Positions 16,512 to 25,120 of a stretch of DNA of 41,451 nucleotides are shown piece by piece. Within the stretch, counting starts at the first letter, position 1. The number at the start of each line of letters is the position of its first letter. The translations under genes and the position numbers were made by a program. The stretch comes from Micrococcales bacterium 31B. GTDB taxonomy: Bacteria; Actinomycetota; Actinomycetes; Actinomycetales; Dermabacteraceae. The stretch covers positions 133,111 through 174,561 of the forward strand of contig JAFFTF010000008.1 in assembly GCA_022803075.1 (NCBI GenBank), written 5' to 3'. The notes beneath the pieces were generated by a model. That model ran no database searches. It was not told the DNA's origin and saw only the letters and a list, made by a program, of their open reading frames with translations.

Positions 16512-19436
16512 TCAGGGCGTCTCTTCGAAGTACCAGTGCTGGAACGGGTTCGACTCGTTGCGGTCGAACTGGGCGAGCCACGACGTGTTGCCGCCGGTGA
16601 CGTCAACGTAGCGGGTGCTCGCGTGCACGCGAATCAGGTAACCCTGCTCCCCCGGCTGGCCCTCGATCGCGAACTGCTGATTGTGCCCGCTCGCGTACGG
16701 CCACAGCACAAAGTTGGTGCCGTTGAAGATGATGCCACCCTGCAGGTCCATCGCCTTGCCGCTCGCGACGTTCACGAACGCGAGGCCCTCGTTACAGGGT
16801 TTCACCTCCCACTTTTGCCACGGCGACCCCGGCTCGACGTTCGCCGTGACGATGTGCGACCAATCGTTGCCGTTGCGGTTTTCGACGTCGAAGGCGAGCC
16901 CATTGCCCTTGTTCGTGATGCGGTAGGTTTTGCCGATCTCGGGCAGCACATAGTTCACCGAGTAGCTGCCGCCCGCGATGTTGGTGAACTTCCACCGCTG
17001 CCCGGGCAGGCCCTGCAGCGAATTCATGGTGAGTTGCATCGCGCCGCGCAGCGCGGTCAGGGCGCGGCTCTGAGACGGGTCGGCGAACAGGTAACCGCCC
17101 TCGGCGCTGCCGAGCGGCACGAACAGTTGGTTGGGGTCGGCATCGCTCACGGGGCGTTGCACCACCCCCGCGCCGTCCTCGCCCGACACGGCCGCCACGG
17201 CGAGGTGTGAACGGCGATTCACGAACCGCACGAGACCGCCCACCTGCTGCACCTCGAACAGCGAGGCGTCGTCCGCCTCGGCCCGCCACGTTTGAATCTC
17301 GGCGCCCTCCGAGCTGAACCCACCCAGCACGTTCAGGGTGAGTCCCGTCGCGGCGTTCTCAAGGTTCACCGTCGCGCCCACCGGCATCGCGCCCGCCGGC
17401 GCCTCCGCGGAGTCGACGATCAGGCGATCATCGAGGGTCCACACGCTCGGCGTCGCGGCGGTGCCCACGGGCTGGCCCGCGCCGCGGCCGGCAAGAAAGG
17501 TGCCGTCGGCAGCGAGCCGCAGCGACCGGCCCGCCCCCTCGGTACGGATCGCGAAGCGCTGGCTGAGGGTCGGGGCGTCCGGTTGCAGGCTGGCGGTGCG
17601 GGTATCGGACGCCGCGTCTCCCCCTCCCAGCGTCACCACGAGACCCGTGTCGGCGGACCGCAGGGCGTGGCCGGAGTCGTCGGGTTGCGCCACGAAGCGC
17701 GCCGACGTGTTCGGGTCGGTGCTCAGCACGAGGCTCGCCCCGGGCTCGCCGCCCGCGGGTGCGAGGTACGACTGCGACTCGGCGTCGCGCAGGCGGAAGC
17801 TCTGGTACGGGGTGGGCAGGTGCGCGGGAACCTCGGCGAAGTCGCGGGCCAGGATGTTCTCGATGTTGCGTTCCGCGATCGCGGTGATGGTGAGAAAGGG
17901 GTTGACGCCGACCTGGCCGGGCAGGAGCGAGCCGTCCATGATGTAGAGGCCGTCGTGGCCCTTGACGCGGCCGAACTCGTCGGTGACGGCGCCGAGGATG
18001 GCGCCGCCGAGCGGGTGGTACGTGAACGCGCTGGTGAGGGGTTGGCCCGTGCCGAACAGGTCGTAGCGGTAGATGGTGGCGTTGGCGGCGTTAATCGCGT
18101 TGAACAGCGAGTACACCTTGTTGGCGCTCTCGTCGGCCTGGTCGGAGCGCCAATCGAGGGTGAGTGCGTTGTTCTCGTTGAGGCCGAAGGTGGCGCGCTG
18201 CTCGGTGCGGCCGATCGCGAGGTAGTTGGTCATGAACAGTTCAAGGCCCGCGGGCATGGGGGCGAGCTCGGCGAGCACCTGCGCGTTGGGGTCGCCCCAG
18301 TTGTTGATGGCCTGCGCGGGGATGGTCGACTGGTTGGCTCCCGTGGCGACCCACGAGGAGCGCGCGATCATGTGGTTGCCGTTTTGGCCGAACCCCTTGC
18401 CGAGGTCGTCGCTGAGGTTTGCGAGCCCGCCCGCCTTGCGCGCCTTGAGCAGCAGTTCGACGGTGCCGAGCACGCCCGCCGCAACGAACAGTCGAGTGGT
18501 GCGCAGGGTCTTGGTGTCGAGCAGGTTCCACTGGCTGTCGTGCGTTTCGATGGTGACCTGGTAGGTCTCGCCGTCCCAGGCGATGCCCGTGACCTGTGTG
18601 AGCGAGAGCAACCGCAGGTGGCCCGTGGCGTTGGCGCGAGCGAGGTAGGTCTTGTCGAGGCTCTTCTTGCCGCAGTCGTTGCCGAAGATCACCTGACCCG
18701 TCATGGCGGACTGCACGGCGGTGCCCGCGATTTCGCGACGCATGTAATCCCAGTCGTAGACGTTGGGAATCGTGTCGACGCGATACCCCGCGGTGCGCGC
18801 GTTACCCGCCGCGACCTGCGAGAACTGGTACCACGACGAGTTGAGGATGTCGTCTGGCGGGCTCGAGACGCCGAGTTCTGCGCTGGCCTTGGCGAAGTAG
18901 GTGGCATAGAGGTCGTTGACCACGCTCGCGGGCAGTTTCTCGGCCAGAAAGCCCCGGTCGGGAGTGGGCGCCATGCCGCCATTGACCACAGAGCCGCCGC
19001 CGACGGCGCGACCGAGGTACACGGCGATGTTGTCGAAGTACACCTTGTCGAGGGGGCCCGGGCCGCGGCCGATGTCGCGGTTGATCACGTCGAGGCCGAG
19101 CAGCGTTGTGAACGGCATGTCGGTGCGGTCTTTGAACCAGAAGGAGCGCTCATCGGGGCCGCGCATGTTGCAAAACACCATGCTGTGCGGGTCTTCGGGG
19201 CGGTCCCAGAGCTTACCCATCTCGACCACGGTGGTTTCGATGCCGGCCTGGGTGAGGCGCAGGGCGGAGACGGCGCCGCCGTAGCCAGAGCCGATCACGA
19301 GGGCGGGCAGCACCCGGCCGTTGTCGGTGACGGGCGCGGCGTACCCGGGCGCCTGCGTGTGGGTGAGACCGGCGACGGTGGCGACCGTCGCGGTGGTGGC
19401 GTAGGTGGAGTACTGCAAAAATGTGCGGCGCTTCAT
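16512..19436 (-). CDS. Tat-exported cholesterol oxidase (GMC type) fused to C-terminal beta-trefoil lectin region
   Basis: A 974-aa protein. Residues 1-34 form a Tat signal (KRRTFLQ, then a hydrophobic run). Residues 41-535 match class I cholesterol oxidases of Streptomyces closely, with the FAD motif GSGYGG (49-54), GRAVGGGSVVNGGM (142-155), ELAPMPAG with Glu390, TYHPLGG with His474 and VNPFLTITA with Asn512. These correspond to the catalytic Glu361, His447 and Asn485 of the Streptomyces enzyme. Such enzymes oxidise cholesterol and isomerise it to cholest-4-en-3-one, making H2O2. Known class I enzymes end near residue 535-550. Here about 435 residues follow with recurring ricin-type QxW-like endings (QRFAI, SVWTL, QRWKF, QKWEV, QQFAI, QHWYF), enough for about three beta-trefoils. 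GAGGAG precedes the ATG. The gene is monocistronic and convergent with the aromatic operon. Confidence 0.92.
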   Translation of the reverse strand: MKRRTFLQYSTYATTATVATVAGLTHTQAPGYAAPVTDNGRVLPALVIGSGYGGAVSALRLTQAGIETTVVEMGKLWDRPEDPHSMVFCNMRGPDERSFWFKDRTDMPFTTLLGLDVINRDIGRGPGPLDKVYFDNIAVYLGRAVGGGSVVNGGMAPTPDRGFLAEKLPASVVNDLYATYFAKASAELGVSSPPDDILNSSWYQFSQVAAGNARTAGYRVDTIPNVYDWDYMRREIAGTAVQSAMTGQVIFGNDCGKKSLDKTYLARANATGHLRLLSLTQVTGIAWDGETYQVTIETHDSQWNLLDTKTLRTTRLFVAAGVLGTVELLLKARKAGGLANLSDDLGKGFGQNGNHMIARSSWVATGANQSTIPAQAINNWGDPNAQVLAELAPMPAGLELFMTNYLAIGRTEQRATFGLNENNALTLDWRSDQADESANKVYSLFNAINAANATIYRYDLFGTGQPLTSAFTYHPLGGAILGAVTDEFGRVKGHDGLYIMDGSLLPGQVGVNPFLTITAIAERNIENILARDFAEVPAHLPTPYQSFRLRDAESQSYLAPAGGEPGASLVLSTDPNTSARFVAQPDDSGHALRSADTGLVVTLGGGDAASDTRTASLQPDAPTLSQRFAIRTEGAGRSLRLAADGTFLAGRGAGQPVGTAATPSVWTLDDRLIVDSAEAPAGAMPVGATVNLENAATGLTLNVLGGFSSEGAEIQTWRAEADDASLFEVQQVGGLVRFVNRRSHLAVAAVSGEDGAGVVQRPVSDADPNQLFVPLGSAEGGYLFADPSQSRALTALRGAMQLTMNSLQGLPGQRWKFTNIAGGSYSVNYVLPEIGKTYRITNKGNGLAFDVENRNGNDWSHIVTANVEPGSPWQKWEVKPCNEGLAFVNVASGKAMDLQGGIIFNGTNFVLWPYASGHNQQFAIEGQPGEQGYLIRVHASTRYVDVTGGNTSWLAQFDRNESNPFQHWYFEETP

Positions 19437-19806
19437 GGGGCTCCTCGGGCGAGACGACGGGGGTGCGTCGGCCCTGTAGTGCCGCCCTGGCCGAGATGTA
19501 GCGGGTCAGGCGGGGGCGGGCGCGGGAACGGTGCGCGGGGATGCGCGGGAGGGCCGACGCGGTTCATGCTAGCGGGCGGCCAGGGCAATGTTCACAAAAT
19601 AATAAACCCTGCGTAAATTGTCGCCGGGAGTTTACCGATTGGACGCCCGGGGGTTGAGTTAGTGGGTTGGTGCGGTTGGGGGGTGGGGGCGGGGGCGGTC
19701 ATTGGGCGCAGCCGGGCGGGGGGTGAGGCGGGGGCGGCCTGCCGTGTACACAATTTTGTACATCGCATATACACTTTTTCGCACTTCTCGCCGCCCAGAC
19801 TCAACG
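19437..19806. other. 370-bp intergenic region upstream of cholesterol oxidase
   Basis: No gene is visible. The part nearest cholesterol oxidase is GC-rich, then an AT-rich stretch (19590-19635) could hold its promoter, but I see no clear -35/-10 pair. A small symmetrical element is listed separately at 19745-19762. Confidence 0.5.
19745..19762. promoter_or_regulatory. TGTACA-N6-TGTACA element
   Basis: Two copies of the palindrome TGTACA are separated by six bases (CAATTT). The 16-base centre-to-flank layout is symmetrical and AT-rich against GC-rich surroundings. It lies just past the epimerase stop and about 310 bp upstream of cholesterol oxidase. It could be an operator for either, or a remnant; no regulator is adjacent. 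Confidence 0.35.
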
Positions 19807-20646
19807 CTACCCGCGCGGCAACCGCGCCCGCACATGCTCAACCGACATGGGCAGGCACTCGGCTGCCACCCCCGAGAGCCGAGATTCCCAGGCCAGGTCA
19901 CCCTTGTAGCCCACCTCGTGAAGCACCTCGAGATAACCCGCGAAATCCACGTGCCCCGCCCCCGGTTCGAGCCGATTCGAGTCACTCAGTTGCACGTGCT
20001 TGATCAGGGCAGCATGCTCACGCAGGGCCGCTAGGGGCCGCGCCTCCTCTATGTTCATGTGGTACGTGTCGGCGCACACGCCCAGCGCGGGCGACCCCAC
20101 CTCGCACAGCAAGTCGGCCGCCTCCCCAAGCGTGTTGACCATGTGGGTCTCGTATCGATTCAGGGGTTCTAGGAGCAGGGTGGTGCCGCACTCGTTCGCG
20201 ACCTTCGCGAGTCGCGCGAGCGCATCGAGGAGCACCTCGCGGTCCTCAGCCTGCGAGCGCGGCGGCGTGAACGGGGGCAGCCGCGTCGAGAACATTCCCC
20301 AAGCGGTTGGGGTGACAGTACCCACGCCGCACCTCGCATCCAACCCACGCAACTCGCCCATCACCCGCAAGATCGACGCGAGTTGTGCGACGGCGTCTTC
20401 ACGCAGTTCCCGGTCGAATGCGCCGATGAAGTGAGCCATCTCAATGCAACCGGTGGGTAGGCACACTCCGTTCTTCACGGCGCGACGCAATTCTGGCAAT
20501 CGTCGCGCAAACTCGCCGTCACCGCGCGGGCGCAATTCGAGGGCATCAAAACCCCATGCGACCGCAATTTCGAATTTCTCTTCTAGAGAGAGTGGCCGCC
20601 CGTTCATGTCTTGAGGAACATGCTGTTCTTGCACTGACAGTTTCAC
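19807..20646 (-). CDS. Sugar phosphate isomerase/epimerase (TIM barrel, AP endonuclease 2 family)
   Basis: A 279-aa xylose-isomerase-like TIM barrel, probably a ketose 3-epimerase or related sugar isomerase. The metal-binding residues of the family are visible: Glu in LLLEPLNRYE, Asp in VCADTYHMN, His in IKHVQLSDSNR and Glu in LAWESR. The GTG at 20646 forms a 4-bp GTGA overlap with the stop of the upstream dehydrogenase and has GGAG eight bases upstream, so I prefer it to the GTG at 20655. Translational coupling to the dehydrogenase and the divergent sugar ABC operon indicate a shared catabolic pathway for an imported sugar or sugar acid. The specific sugar cannot be read. Confidence 0.85.
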   Translation of the reverse strand: MKLSVQEQHVPQDMNGRPLSLEEKFEIAVAWGFDALELRPRGDGEFARRLPELRRAVKNGVCLPTGCIEMAHFIGAFDRELREDAVAQLASILRVMGELRGLDARCGVGTVTPTAWGMFSTRLPPFTPPRSQAEDREVLLDALARLAKVANECGTTLLLEPLNRYETHMVNTLGEAADLLCEVGSPALGVCADTYHMNIEEARPLAALREHAALIKHVQLSDSNRLEPGAGHVDFAGYLEVLHEVGYKGDLAWESRLSGVAAECLPMSVEHVRARLPRG

Positions 20647-21701
20647 GAGGCACACTCCAAAATGACCTGCAGGGCATCACCGTCGCCCGCATCGAGCAGG
20701 GCAAACGCGGCGGCGGCGTCGTGTAACGCGAAGCGATGCGTGACGAGCGATTCGGTGTCGAGAGTGCCCGCCGCAATGCGGTCGAGCACGACCCGCTGCA
20801 GGCGCGCGACGTCCCAGCGGGCGCGCAGCCGAGTGGGCACGGCCCCGATCTGCGAGGCGAGCACCTGCACGCGATTATGGTGAAACTCGTTGCCGAGTCG
20901 CAGCGGCGTGCCCTCTCCCTGATAGAAACCTGCTGCGACCACGACTCCGTCTGCGCCCACGAGACGCGTCGCAGAGACCAGGCCGGGATACGTGCCGCTG
21001 AACTCGATGGCCACATCGACGCCCTCAGGATGCGACTCGCGCAGTGCCAGCGCCGGGTCGTCCGCCACCCCGAATGAACGACAGGCACCGCGGCGCAGCG
21101 ACTCCTCACGACGGCGCGAGACCGCGTCCACGCTGTATACAGTTGCCCCCGAAGCCGCCGCGAGACTCGTCGCCAGCAGGCCGATGACTCCCTGGCCGAC
21201 GATGGCAACCGTGCTACCCACATTGAGGTCTGCCTGCAACACGGCGTTCAGGGCGATCGCGCCCACCCTCACGAAGCTTGCCGCAAGCGGGTCCGCCCCA
21301 CCTGGCAGCACGTGCCCACGCAGGCTTTCGAGGGGCAACACTCCCTCGGAACGATGCCCCCAGATACCCCACACGGTGTCACCCACGCGAGGGAGTCCGA
21401 TCGGATCGGCGCCGCCCGGGGCGTCCGCGCTGATCTCGATGACCACCCCCACCTCGGAATAGCCCCACCCGTCAAGCGGGTACGCGGGCGGCCCAGGCGG
21501 CGCGCCTGTGAATAGCCGCGTGGTGGGGTCCCAGCGGCTCGTGAGGTACGGGTTGGTGCCACGGTACGCCGTTAATTCGGTACCGGCCGAGATTCCTGAG
21601 TAGAGGGTGCGGACGCGCGCGTGGCCCGCGGGCAGCGCCTCCTCCGGGGCGGCCACGATCTCGACGGCATGTGGAGCGGCAAATCTCAAAATGTTGGGCA
21701 T
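20643..21701 (-). CDS. Medium-chain dehydrogenase/reductase lacking catalytic zinc ligands
   Basis: A 352-aa MDR-superfamily oxidoreductase. The GroES-like N-terminal domain has LYSGISAGTELTAYRG where zinc alcohol dehydrogenases have a CG(I/V)CG(S/T)D segment, so the catalytic cysteine is absent. The Rossmann motif VGQGVIG lies in the middle, followed by an acidic strand end (SVDAVSRRRE), which favours NAD over NADP. Close family members in sugar gene clusters oxidise polyols or inositol-like sugars, but the missing zinc ligand makes the chemistry uncertain. The start is ATG 21701 (MPNILRF); the open frame extends upstream to 21911 but would overlap the divergent binding-protein gene and its promoter. 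The epimerase gene overlaps its stop by 4 bp. Confidence 0.82.
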   Translation of the reverse strand: MPNILRFAAPHAVEIVAAPEEALPAGHARVRTLYSGISAGTELTAYRGTNPYLTSRWDPTTRLFTGAPPGPPAYPLDGWGYSEVGVVIEISADAPGGADPIGLPRVGDTVWGIWGHRSEGVLPLESLRGHVLPGGADPLAASFVRVGAIALNAVLQADLNVGSTVAIVGQGVIGLLATSLAAASGATVYSVDAVSRRREESLRRGACRSFGVADDPALALRESHPEGVDVAIEFSGTYPGLVSATRLVGADGVVVAAGFYQGEGTPLRLGNEFHHNRVQVLASQIGAVPTRLRARWDVARLQRVVLDRIAAGTLDTESLVTHRFALHDAAAAFALLDAGDGDALQVILECAS

Positions 21702-21721
21702 ATTCTTGAAAATTCCCTTGA

Positions 21722-21761
21722 AACATGTTGTTTGCAGTACGTTAAATAACACCCATATAAC
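21722..21761 (+). promoter_or_regulatory. Promoter and palindrome for the second sugar ABC operon
   Basis: TTGCAG (21732-21737) and TATAAC (21756-21761) are separated by 18 bases on the plus strand. The palindrome AACATGTT (21722-21729) sits directly before the -35 in the 123-bp divergent region, where it could serve both directions. No regulator gene is adjacent. Confidence 0.5.
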
Positions 21762-21824
21762 GCCCGTCACACTTTTCTCTGTGACCAATATGAGCACATT
21801 TCGCTCCTCCAGAAAGAGAATTTC

Positions 21825-23210
21825 ATGTTTCGACGTCGATATCTGGCCGTCGTTAGTGTCCTGATTCTCGCGTGCGGTCTCGCGCTCACGGCATGCGGCG
21901 CCACGCGCCACGAAGACGACAACACGCTTGTCGTGTGGTCATTGCAAGTGCAGCCCGAACGTGTGGCGATCACGAAGCAGGCGGCGGCGCGCTTCACCGA
22001 GCAGACTGGCATCTCGGTCGAAATCGTGCCCATTGAAGAGGCACAGGTCGCGCAACTGCTTGCCGCCGCCGCCCTGTCGCGAGAGATGCCCGACGTGATC
22101 GGCTCAGTCTCCCTCGGCCTCACCCGCTCGTTCGATCAGGACGGCTTTCTCGACCGCGCCGCCGCCACCCAGGTGGTGAACGACCTCGGCCGCGACACCT
22201 GGAGCGACACGTCGCTCGGCCTGTCGAGCGACGACGGGCAGCAACTGTCGGTGCCATCCGACGGTTGGGGCCAGATCCTCGTTTACCGTAAAGACCTGTT
22301 TGCCCAGGCGGGGCTCGCCCCTCCCGACACGTACGAGAACCTGCTGCGAGCCGCCGAGACCCTTACCCGAGACGGCACCTACGGCATCAGCCTCGCGACA
22401 GACCCGTCCGACCCGTTTACCCAGCAAACCTTCGAGTCGCTTGCGCTAGGCAACAACTGCCAGTTGCTGAACGATCAGGGCGCGCCGACGATGGACAGCA
22501 AAGCCTGCGCCACCACCATCGATTTCTACGGTCAGCTGGCGACGAAGTATTCGCCCGCGGGCACGCAGACGGTCGACACCACGCGCGCCGCCTACTTCTC
22601 GGGCCAGGTCGCCATGACGATGTGGTCGACGTTCCTACTCGACGAACTCGCGGGGCTGCGCAATGACGCGCTACCCACCTGCGACGAATGCGCGGCCTCC
22701 CCGACCTGGCTCGCCGAGAACACCGGCGTGCTGCCCCTCGTGACCGGCCCCGACGCGAAAGGTCAGGCCCGCTCGTACGGGGAGATCACCTCGTGGGTGG
22801 TCACCAGTTCGGCCTCCACCAGCGATTCAACAGAGTTCGTGAAGTTTATGATGTCCGATGGTTACGAGCAGTGGCTCAGCATGGCCCCCGAGGGCAAGTT
22901 CCCCGTACGCCAGGGGACCCGCGAGAATCCGACCGAGTATGTCGACGCGTGGTCGACGATGGACGCGGGCGTCGACACCCGAAAGAACCTTGCAGAGGTG
23001 TACCCGCCCGAAACCATCGAGACCCTCCAGACCGCGCCCTCAAACATTGGGCGCTGGGCTATCACTCAGGGGTTCGGTCGCTACATCGGCCCACTCACCG
23101 CAGAGCTCCCGTTCGCGAAGGCCATCGCCGACATGGGCTCCGGCGGCCTCACCGCCGCCGACGCGCAGGCAGAAATGCAGGCCACCACGAAGGACATCAC
23201 GGAACGATGA
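21825..23210 (+). CDS. ABC transporter sugar-binding lipoprotein
   Basis: A 461-aa family 1 solute-binding protein. Its short signal peptide begins FRRRY and ends in the lipobox LTAC with Cys24. The body shows LVVWSLQ, FTEQTGISVEI, LVYRKDLFAQAGLAPPDTYENL and GQVAMTMWSTF, all typical of CUT1 binding proteins. AGAAAGAGA precedes ATG 21825. It overlaps the first permease by 4 bp (ATGA) and is the first gene of the import operon. No ATPase gene is in the operon, as is usual when a shared MsiK-type ATPase serves several importers. The substrate is unknown but should feed the divergent epimerase/dehydrogenase pair. Confidence 0.92.
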   Translation: MFRRRYLAVVSVLILACGLALTACGATRHEDDNTLVVWSLQVQPERVAITKQAAARFTEQTGISVEIVPIEEAQVAQLLAAAALSREMPDVIGSVSLGLTRSFDQDGFLDRAAATQVVNDLGRDTWSDTSLGLSSDDGQQLSVPSDGWGQILVYRKDLFAQAGLAPPDTYENLLRAAETLTRDGTYGISLATDPSDPFTQQTFESLALGNNCQLLNDQGAPTMDSKACATTIDFYGQLATKYSPAGTQTVDTTRAAYFSGQVAMTMWSTFLLDELAGLRNDALPTCDECAASPTWLAENTGVLPLVTGPDAKGQARSYGEITSWVVTSSASTSDSTEFVKFMMSDGYEQWLSMAPEGKFPVRQGTRENPTEYVDAWSTMDAGVDTRKNLAEVYPPETIETLQTAPSNIGRWAITQGFGRYIGPLTAELPFAKAIADMGSGGLTAADAQAEMQATTKDITER

Positions 23211-24151
23211 GCACCACCCTCTCGACCCCGGGCCGCACCATTGCGAGCCCTCCGCGCACCGTCACTCAGAAGCAACGCGACCGACGCGATGGCCTCACAA
23301 TGGTCGCGCCTATCTTCGTGATCGTTTTTGCGATCATCATCGTGCCTATCGTGTGGTCGGTGGTGCTGTCGTTTCAGCACGCCCGCTACATCGATGTGGC
23401 CCGCAACGGCGTTTTCAACACGCTGACCCTCGAGAACTACACCGACGTGTTCACGTCGCGCGGGTTCTGGCGTTCACTGTGGACCACCATCGTCTACACC
23501 GTCTCAACCACCCTGGGTTCGATTCTGGTCGGCCTCGCGGCGGCCCTCGCGTTTCGTAAGAAGTTCTGGGGCCGTGGCCCCCTGCGCGCGATCATGCTGC
23601 TGCCGTACGTCGCGCCGGTCGTGGCGGCGGCGTTCATCTGGGAGGTCATGCTGAACCCCCAGTACGGCATCGTCAACGCCGTCGGCACCACGTACTTGGG
23701 CTGGGACGAACCTATTAATTTTCTCGGCACCGCCCCCATCGCCATGTACTCGGTCATCGTGTTCGAAATCTGGAGATACTTTCCGTTCGCGTTCATGTTT
23801 CTCGCGGCGGCCATTACGGGACTCTCACGCGATGTCGAAGAGGCGGCCACCGTGGACGGCGCCACACCCTTACAAACGTTTCGCTACGTGATCTTGCCTC
23901 AACTCATGCCTACGGTCGCGCTGCTGACCCTTTTGCGCATGATCATGAGCTTCAACAAGTTCGACGACATCTTCTTGCTGACGGGCGGCGCCGCCGGCAC
24001 CGAGGTGGCCGCCGTGCGCGTCTACAACCAACTGGTCGGATCGAACGACATCGGCGCGGCGAGCGCCAACGCGGTGATCCTCGCGATCATCCTGATCGTC
24101 GGCCTGATCCTCTATCAGGGCATCGTTCTCAAAACCGGAGGCAAGAAGTGA
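23207..24151 (+). CDS. ABC sugar transporter permease (MalF-like)
   Basis: A 314-aa inner-membrane permease with six predicted membrane segments (first at about residues 32-54) and the ATPase-contact EAA loop EEAATVDGATPLQTF in the second half. The ATG at 23207 overlaps the binding-protein stop (ATGA), so the frame upstream is not coding. It pairs with the next permease to form the channel. Confidence 0.92.
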   Translation: MSTTLSTPGRTIASPPRTVTQKQRDRRDGLTMVAPIFVIVFAIIIVPIVWSVVLSFQHARYIDVARNGVFNTLTLENYTDVFTSRGFWRSLWTTIVYTVSTTLGSILVGLAAALAFRKKFWGRGPLRAIMLLPYVAPVVAAAFIWEVMLNPQYGIVNAVGTTYLGWDEPINFLGTAPIAMYSVIVFEIWRYFPFAFMFLAAAITGLSRDVEEAATVDGATPLQTFRYVILPQLMPTVALLTLLRMIMSFNKFDDIFLLTGGAAGTEVAAVRVYNQLVGSNDIGAASANAVILAIILIVGLILYQGIVLKTGGKK

Positions 24152-25068
24152 TCGCCACCCGCACCGTACGCGCCAACCCGACCCCCGGAGCGTCCGAAAA
24201 AATGAGCATCGTGACGCTGCAACTGCGCATTATTTCGGTGCTTCGCGTGGTCGTCATCGCGGGGCTCGCCATTGCGGCTTTGTTCCCGTTCTATTACATG
24301 GTCGTGATGAGCTTCGTGCGCATTGAGGACCTGCTAAAAGACCCGTTACGGATCTTCCCCGACCTCGCCACCATCACCGTGGAGACCTACGAAACCGTAC
24401 TCGCCTCCGCGGAAGCCGGCGGGTTCGAGTTTGGGCGCTTCATGGTGAACTCGGCGATTGTCTCGATCGCGGCGGCGGCACTCACCATTGTGCTCGCCGT
24501 GCCCGCCTCGTATGCAGTGTCGCGACTAGATTTTTTCGGACGCAAGCAAGTCTCGGCGATGTTTCTCGCCGTGTACATGTTCCCCACCATCGTGATCGCA
24601 GTACCCATCTTCGTGGGGTTTCAACTGCTGGGCCTGGGGTCGAGCCTGCTGGGGCTAGCCATCGCCTACGTGGCGCTCACCGTGCCTGTCTCGGTGCACA
24701 TGCTGCGCTCGTACATGACGAACATTCCCGAATCGATTGACGAGGCCGCGACGCTCGACGGCGCAAGCCGCTGGCAGATCATTCGCAAGATCATCGCACC
24801 CCTCGCGATGCCGACCATTATGTCGACGGCGCTGTACTCCTTCATGATTGCGTGGAACGAGTTTCTGTTTGCCCTGCTGTTCCTCTCGGCAAAGCAAGAC
24901 CTGTGGACCGTTTCGCTCGGCCTCACACGCCTCGCCGACGGGCAGGAGGTGCCGAAGACGATCCTGATGGCCGGCAGCGTGCTGCTGACGCTGCCGATCG
25001 TGATTATCTACGGCATCGCCGAGCGGGCGCTCACGGATGGGCTGACTGCGGGGGCCGACAAAGGGTAG
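24148..25068 (+). CDS. ABC sugar transporter permease (MalG-like)
   Basis: A 306-aa permease starting with GTG 24148, which overlaps the previous stop by four bases (GTGA). It has six membrane segments, starting at about residue 33, and the EAA loop DEAATLDGASRWQII. The C-terminus ERALTDGLTAGADKG is the usual MalG-type ending (LTxGLTAGAxKG). It is the last gene of the operon; the 52-bp gap to the convergent next gene holds only GC-rich sequence with a degenerate GGACGC-type repeat. Confidence 0.92.
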   Translation: MIATRTVRANPTPGASEKMSIVTLQLRIISVLRVVVIAGLAIAALFPFYYMVVMSFVRIEDLLKDPLRIFPDLATITVETYETVLASAEAGGFEFGRFMVNSAIVSIAAAALTIVLAVPASYAVSRLDFFGRKQVSAMFLAVYMFPTIVIAVPIFVGFQLLGLGSSLLGLAIAYVALTVPVSVHMLRSYMTNIPESIDEAATLDGASRWQIIRKIIAPLAMPTIMSTALYSFMIAWNEFLFALLFLSAKQDLWTVSLGLTRLADGQEVPKTILMAGSVLLTLPIVIIYGIAERALTDGLTAGADKG

Positions 25069-25120
25069 GTTTGCGCAGGCCAGCGAGCCACGCGTGCGTC
25101 CGGCCCGCCAACCCCAGCCC

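Noticed and set aside
17292-19616. 774-aa open frame on the plus strand opposite cholesterol oxidase
   Set aside because: It is antisense to a clear gene, made of Arg/Val/Gly/His-rich low-information sequence, and has no domain or ribosome site. Long antisense frames are expected at this GC content. The same applies to the plus-strand frames over 26915-29335 and 33349-35250 and the minus frame over 13523-14650.
19437-21701. Cholesterol oxidase and epimerase as one operon
   Set aside because: A 370-bp gap with AT-rich, promoter-like sequence separates them, and their functions do not connect.
20643-21911. Dehydrogenase starting at 21911 with a 70-residue N-terminal extension
   Set aside because: The extension overlaps the divergent binding-protein gene and its promoter, and its sequence has no MDR similarity. 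ATG 21701 matches the family N-terminus.
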